Made by a program: the position numbers and the translations under genes. Positions 13,390 through 15,685 of a stretch of DNA of 15,685 nucleotides are shown here, one piece after another. The first letter of the stretch is position 1. Each line of letters begins with the position of its first letter. The stretch spans positions 1 to 15,685 of the forward strand of contig CAZIJC010000110.1 in the NCBI GenBank assembly GCA_964539385.1, given 5' to 3'. Source of the DNA: JAUVZF01 sp964539385 (GTDB lineage: Bacteria > Planctomycetota > Phycisphaerae > FEN-1346). Below the pieces are notes generated by a model. It made no database searches and was not told the origin of the DNA. It saw only the letters and a program-made list of their open reading frames with translations.

Positions 13390-14682
13390 TTGCGACGCCT
13401 CGTGCTCCTTGCCGTCTTGCTCACGCTTTCCGCGCCGGTCCTTGCCGCCGAGCAGACCTTCCGCGGCGACGGCGTGGTCGTTACGTCCACCGGCATCAGC
13501 GGGCCGTATGCCGCCGCCATCGGACGCACGGTCGGCACGGCGCGTGCGGCGGCGCTTGCCCTCGGCTACGACATGCCGGCCACCATCCACGTTCGGGTCG
13601 CCTGCGGTCCGGAGCAGCAGACGCGCCTGTTCAACGACGGGCAGGACCGCTTCAGCCTGAGCATTGGTTCCGAAAACGATTTGCGCAAGCCTGCCGTGAC
13701 GGGCATCTTTCACCTCTACGGCCTGTGCCACGAAGTGGGCCACCTGGCCCAGTACCGTCCGGTCACGAACCACGACTGGATGACGACCGCCGCCGCCGAG
13801 GGCTGGGCCCACTACCTCGGCTCGCTGCTTGTCGATGCCGTGTACGCCAAGGACGGCGCGACCCTGTGGCCCGACGCGTACGATTACCGTGTCGACGGCA
13901 TGGCGCGGCTCAAGCGGCAACTTGCCGGACGGAACCCGTCCGACACGGCCAAAGGGGCGGGGCTGTGGATGGAACTGGTTGAGGCCCTCGACCACAAGGC
14001 TGTGGCAGCCCTCTTCAAGGCCTGGGGCCAGACACGGGTGAATCCGTCCGACCCCGGTCCGGCGCTCGGCAACATGGTACGCCTCGCGGGGCAGGGGAAG
14101 CCGCAAGTGGCTGCCTGGTGGAAGAAGGCCGAGCCGGTCCTCGTCCTGAGACGCGAGGGCAGCCGGTTTGCCGTCGAAACCGTCTCGCCGAGCGACCTGA
14201 GCGGCCACCCCGTGACGCTGAAGCACGACGACGGCGCCAAGGCCGGCCACAAGAGTCTCGCCGGCAGTGGTCACGCGGTCCGGTTTCAGATGCCCTCGGG
14301 CAAGTGGTACCTGCGGGGGGTGATGATCCACGGAAGCCGCTACGGCGGCAGCCGGCCGCCCGAGGAAAACTTCCACGTCTGGCTGTGCGACAAGGATTTC
14401 CGCGCGATTGCCGATTTCCCCTTCCCGTACAAGGTGTTCGAGCGCGGAGAGGCCAAGTGGGTGCCCCTGCCGATGGCCGAGCCCACCCTCGTGCCGGCAG
14501 ATTTCATTATCTGTGTCGGTTTCAACCCGACGGGGACGAAGGGCGTCTTTGTCAGCCAGGACAAGGGGGGCAGCGCCAACACGCTCGCGGGCCTGCCGGG
14601 CAAGTCATTGAGTTCCTTCGGCGGCGGCGACTGGATGATCCGCGCCGTCGTGGATCGGCCGAAGACGGCCAGGGGACGTTGA
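13390..14682 (+). CDS. Secreted putative zinc metallopeptidase (gluzincin-like) with a C-terminal beta-rich domain
   Basis: This 430-residue protein starts at TTG 13390, supported by AAAGGAG at 13379-13385 and by the signal peptide it gives (residues 1-20, ending VLAA); no in-frame ATG nearby would keep that signal. The catalytic motif is HEVGH (114-118), with Glu115 as base. EGWAHY (137-142) is 19 residues beyond the second His, so Glu137 is the likely third zinc ligand in gluzincin fashion. Residues about 250-430 form a separate beta-rich domain (FQMPSGKWYLRGVMIHGSRY, FHVWLCDKDFRAIADFPFPY, DFIICVGFNPTGTKGVFVS, GDWMIRAV). This domain is familiar from other planctomycete exoproteins and probably binds something outside the cell. 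The target is unknown, and peptidase activity is inferred from the motif only. Confidence 0.85.
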   Translation: MRRLVLLAVLLTLSAPVLAAEQTFRGDGVVVTSTGISGPYAAAIGRTVGTARAAALALGYDMPATIHVRVACGPEQQTRLFNDGQDRFSLSIGSENDLRKPAVTGIFHLYGLCHEVGHLAQYRPVTNHDWMTTAAAEGWAHYLGSLLVDAVYAKDGATLWPDAYDYRVDGMARLKRQLAGRNPSDTAKGAGLWMELVEALDHKAVAALFKAWGQTRVNPSDPGPALGNMVRLAGQGKPQVAAWWKKAEPVLVLRREGSRFAVETVSPSDLSGHPVTLKHDDGAKAGHKSLAGSGHAVRFQMPSGKWYLRGVMIHGSRYGGSRPPEENFHVWLCDKDFRAIADFPFPYKVFERGEAKWVPLPMAEPTLVPADFIICVGFNPTGTKGVFVSQDKGGSANTLAGLPGKSLSSFGGGDWMIRAVVDRPKTARGR

Positions 14683-14802
14683 TAGAAGAACCCCGCCGGC
14701 AACTCCCCGTCTCGTCCTTCCCTTCCGGGTCCGTTTCGGTTATCTTAAGCGAGCGCGGCGTGCGCCCGCGTTGAATCCGGACCTCCACGAACAGGGGACC
14801 CT

Positions 14803-15540
14803 ATGAAACGCTGGTGGTTGACGGTTGTCCTGGCGGCGATCGCGATCGCGCTTTCCCTCTGGCTGATCTTCAGGCAGAACGAGGCCGACCGCCTGGTGGC
14901 CGCCTACGGCCGAGACCAGATGCTGGGTCCGCGCGTCGTCAATCTGGGGCCGGACGCCATCGGGCCGTTGTGCGAGGCGCTCCAGCGGCTTCCCGTCTCC
15001 GATCTCAGCCCGCACGACAGGCAAGCCATGGTCAACTACGTCGTGGCACTCAACGCCATATCAGGCGGATGGCCGTACACCACCAGCCGGTCCATGCCGG
15101 TCTTGCTGGGGCTTCTCAAACGGATGGAGGACCAGGAGGCCAAGGACCTGCTGGTCAAGACCATCGGACGGTCGTTCAGGCAGTTGGCCGTACCCTCGAT
15201 CCTTGACATCCTGGAAGACGAGTTCAGAATGTCGGAGGCCGGCGGCCCGGAGACGCTGCCCAGCGAAGCGATCGTCTCGGAACTTCTCAAACGGCTCAGC
15301 CCCGGCCGGTGCCTTCCCGTTCTGGCGGCAAGACTGGAGACAACCACGAGCGACTTCCGCAAAACGCTCGTGCGGCTGGTCTGCGCCTTCACGCCGGACG
15401 AGCGCGTGGAGGGCATCCTGGCCCGAGCGCTCGAGCAGGAAAAGGACCCCGCCCGCCGCGCGTGGTTGACCGGGATGGTCGAAGGTCTCGAAAAGAAAGA
15501 GAATACGGCCGATAGCGCGCCCCCGCAAGACGCGCCGTAG
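14803..15540 (+). CDS. Membrane-anchored helical-repeat protein of unknown function
   Basis: This 245-residue protein has one N-terminal transmembrane helix (about residues 4-24, WWLTVVLAAIAIALSLWLIF) and then a soluble part that is almost wholly helical. It shows HEAT-like repeats with the pattern of small residue, Pro and Leu pairs: GPDAIGPLCEALQRL, MPVLLGLLKRMEDQEAKDLL, LAVPSILDILEDEF, CLPVLAARLETTTSDFRKTL, VEGILARALEQEKDPARRAW. Such arrays usually bind other proteins. AGGGGA precedes ATG 14803. The gap before it (14683-14802) has a weak TATCTT -10-like site at 14741 without a matching -35. It is followed by mutS after 58 bases on the same strand. I do not recognise a named family. Confidence 0.8.
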   Translation: MKRWWLTVVLAAIAIALSLWLIFRQNEADRLVAAYGRDQMLGPRVVNLGPDAIGPLCEALQRLPVSDLSPHDRQAMVNYVVALNAISGGWPYTTSRSMPVLLGLLKRMEDQEAKDLLVKTIGRSFRQLAVPSILDILEDEFRMSEAGGPETLPSEAIVSELLKRLSPGRCLPVLAARLETTTSDFRKTLVRLVCAFTPDERVEGILARALEQEKDPARRAWLTGMVEGLEKKENTADSAPPQDAP

Positions 15541-15554
15541 ACGAGCACGACGGT

Positions 15555-15583
15555 TGCCGGCCGGTGCGGCGGCCGCGCCGGCA
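15555..15583 (+). terminator. Weak hairpin before mutS
   Basis: TGCCGGC (15555-15561) pairs with GCCGGCA (15577-15583) across a 15-base GC-rich loop, just upstream of the mutS ribosome binding site. No T-run follows. It could attenuate read-through from the helical-repeat gene or affect mutS translation; chance is also likely at this GC content. Confidence 0.25.
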
Positions 15584-15598
15584 GAAGGGTCACCTGCC

Positions 15599-15685
15599 GT
15601 GACCACGCCCGCGATGAAACAGTACCGGCGGATCAAGGCCCAGTACCCGGACTGCATCCTGTTCTTCCGCATGGGCGACTTCTAC
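15599..15685 (+). CDS. mutS: DNA mismatch repair protein MutS, N-terminal 29 residues only (cut by window end)
   Basis: The visible product reads MTTPAMKQYRRIKAQYPDC followed by ILFFRMGDFY. This is the start of MutS domain I: M-x-Q-Y-x-x-I-K leads to the invariant F-F-R-M-G-D-F-Y, just before the Phe-x-Glu that contacts the mismatch. MutS finds mispaired bases and starts their repair together with MutL. GTG 15599 is the likely start, with GAAGGG (15584-15589) about 9 bases upstream; ATG 15614 is an alternative but has no good ribosome binding site. The gene is open to the window edge, so completeness cannot be judged. Confidence 0.93.
   Translation, partial: MTTPAMKQYRRIKAQYPDCILFFRMGDFY

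Noticed and set aside
14744..14756. Short match to the start of the 54-bp repeat (TAAGCGAGCG)
   Set aside because: Only about ten bases agree, and the bases after them differ. This is expected by chance in such GC-rich DNA.
1..15685. CRISPR arrays, tRNA or rRNA genes, and transposase genes
   Set aside because: I saw no regularly spaced direct repeats, no tRNA-like T-arm with matching acceptor stem, no rRNA blocks, and no transposase or integrase motif on either strand.

Overview
The window is high-GC bacterial DNA whose gene content points to an uncultured Planctomycetes-type organism, Phycisphaerae or a relative. This placement is inferred from gene types, not from a marker gene. The supporting types are a secreted clan GH-A glycosidase, a Tat-exported sugar isomerase/epimerase-like TIM barrel, a secreted PQQ-like beta-propeller with the WPQFHGP motif, a DUF1565-type parallel beta-helix protein, a HExxH exoprotein with a C-terminal beta-rich domain, and a pyruvate kinase with the K+-independent signature. 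No rRNA, tRNA, CRISPR array or transposase gene was seen.

Positions 1-1600 hold a glycoside hydrolase gene (minus strand) bracketed by two nearly identical 54-bp inverted repeats (1-54 and 1541-1594, 52/54 matching). The left copy touches the window edge.

Positions 1600-5144 are a rearranged mosaic. The 5' end of a ribose-type ABC sugar-binding lipoprotein gene (plus strand, also frameshifted) runs head-on at about 2017-2025 into the 5' end of a sialate O-acetylesterase-like gene (minus strand). The esterase stub is the last member of a tightly overlapping minus-strand operon of sugar MFS porter, PfkB sugar kinase and esterase, transcribed from a promoter near 4714-4741 with eight G in its spacer. 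Beyond that promoter, on the plus strand, lies the 3' end of an ABC sugar permease (about 4906-5079). The simplest reading is that the middle of an ABC sugar-import operon was replaced, in opposite orientation, by a porter-kinase segment of lower GC content. An assembly chimera remains possible.

Positions 5145-7351 carry a Tat-exported TIM-barrel protein and a PQQ-like propeller, both on the minus strand. A 381-bp divergent spacer follows, with a good promoter for the plus-strand beta-helix gene (7733-9529). The genes on this side look built for extracellular carbohydrate work.

Positions 9670-15685 are a co-directional, largely housekeeping stretch on the plus strand. A near-consensus promoter precedes a Nudix hydrolase that overlaps a rhomboid protease by one base. 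Then come pyruvate kinase, overlapping a small lipoprotein gene, a TTG-started secreted HExxH putative metallopeptidase, a membrane-anchored helical-repeat protein, and the first 29 codons of mutS running off the right edge.
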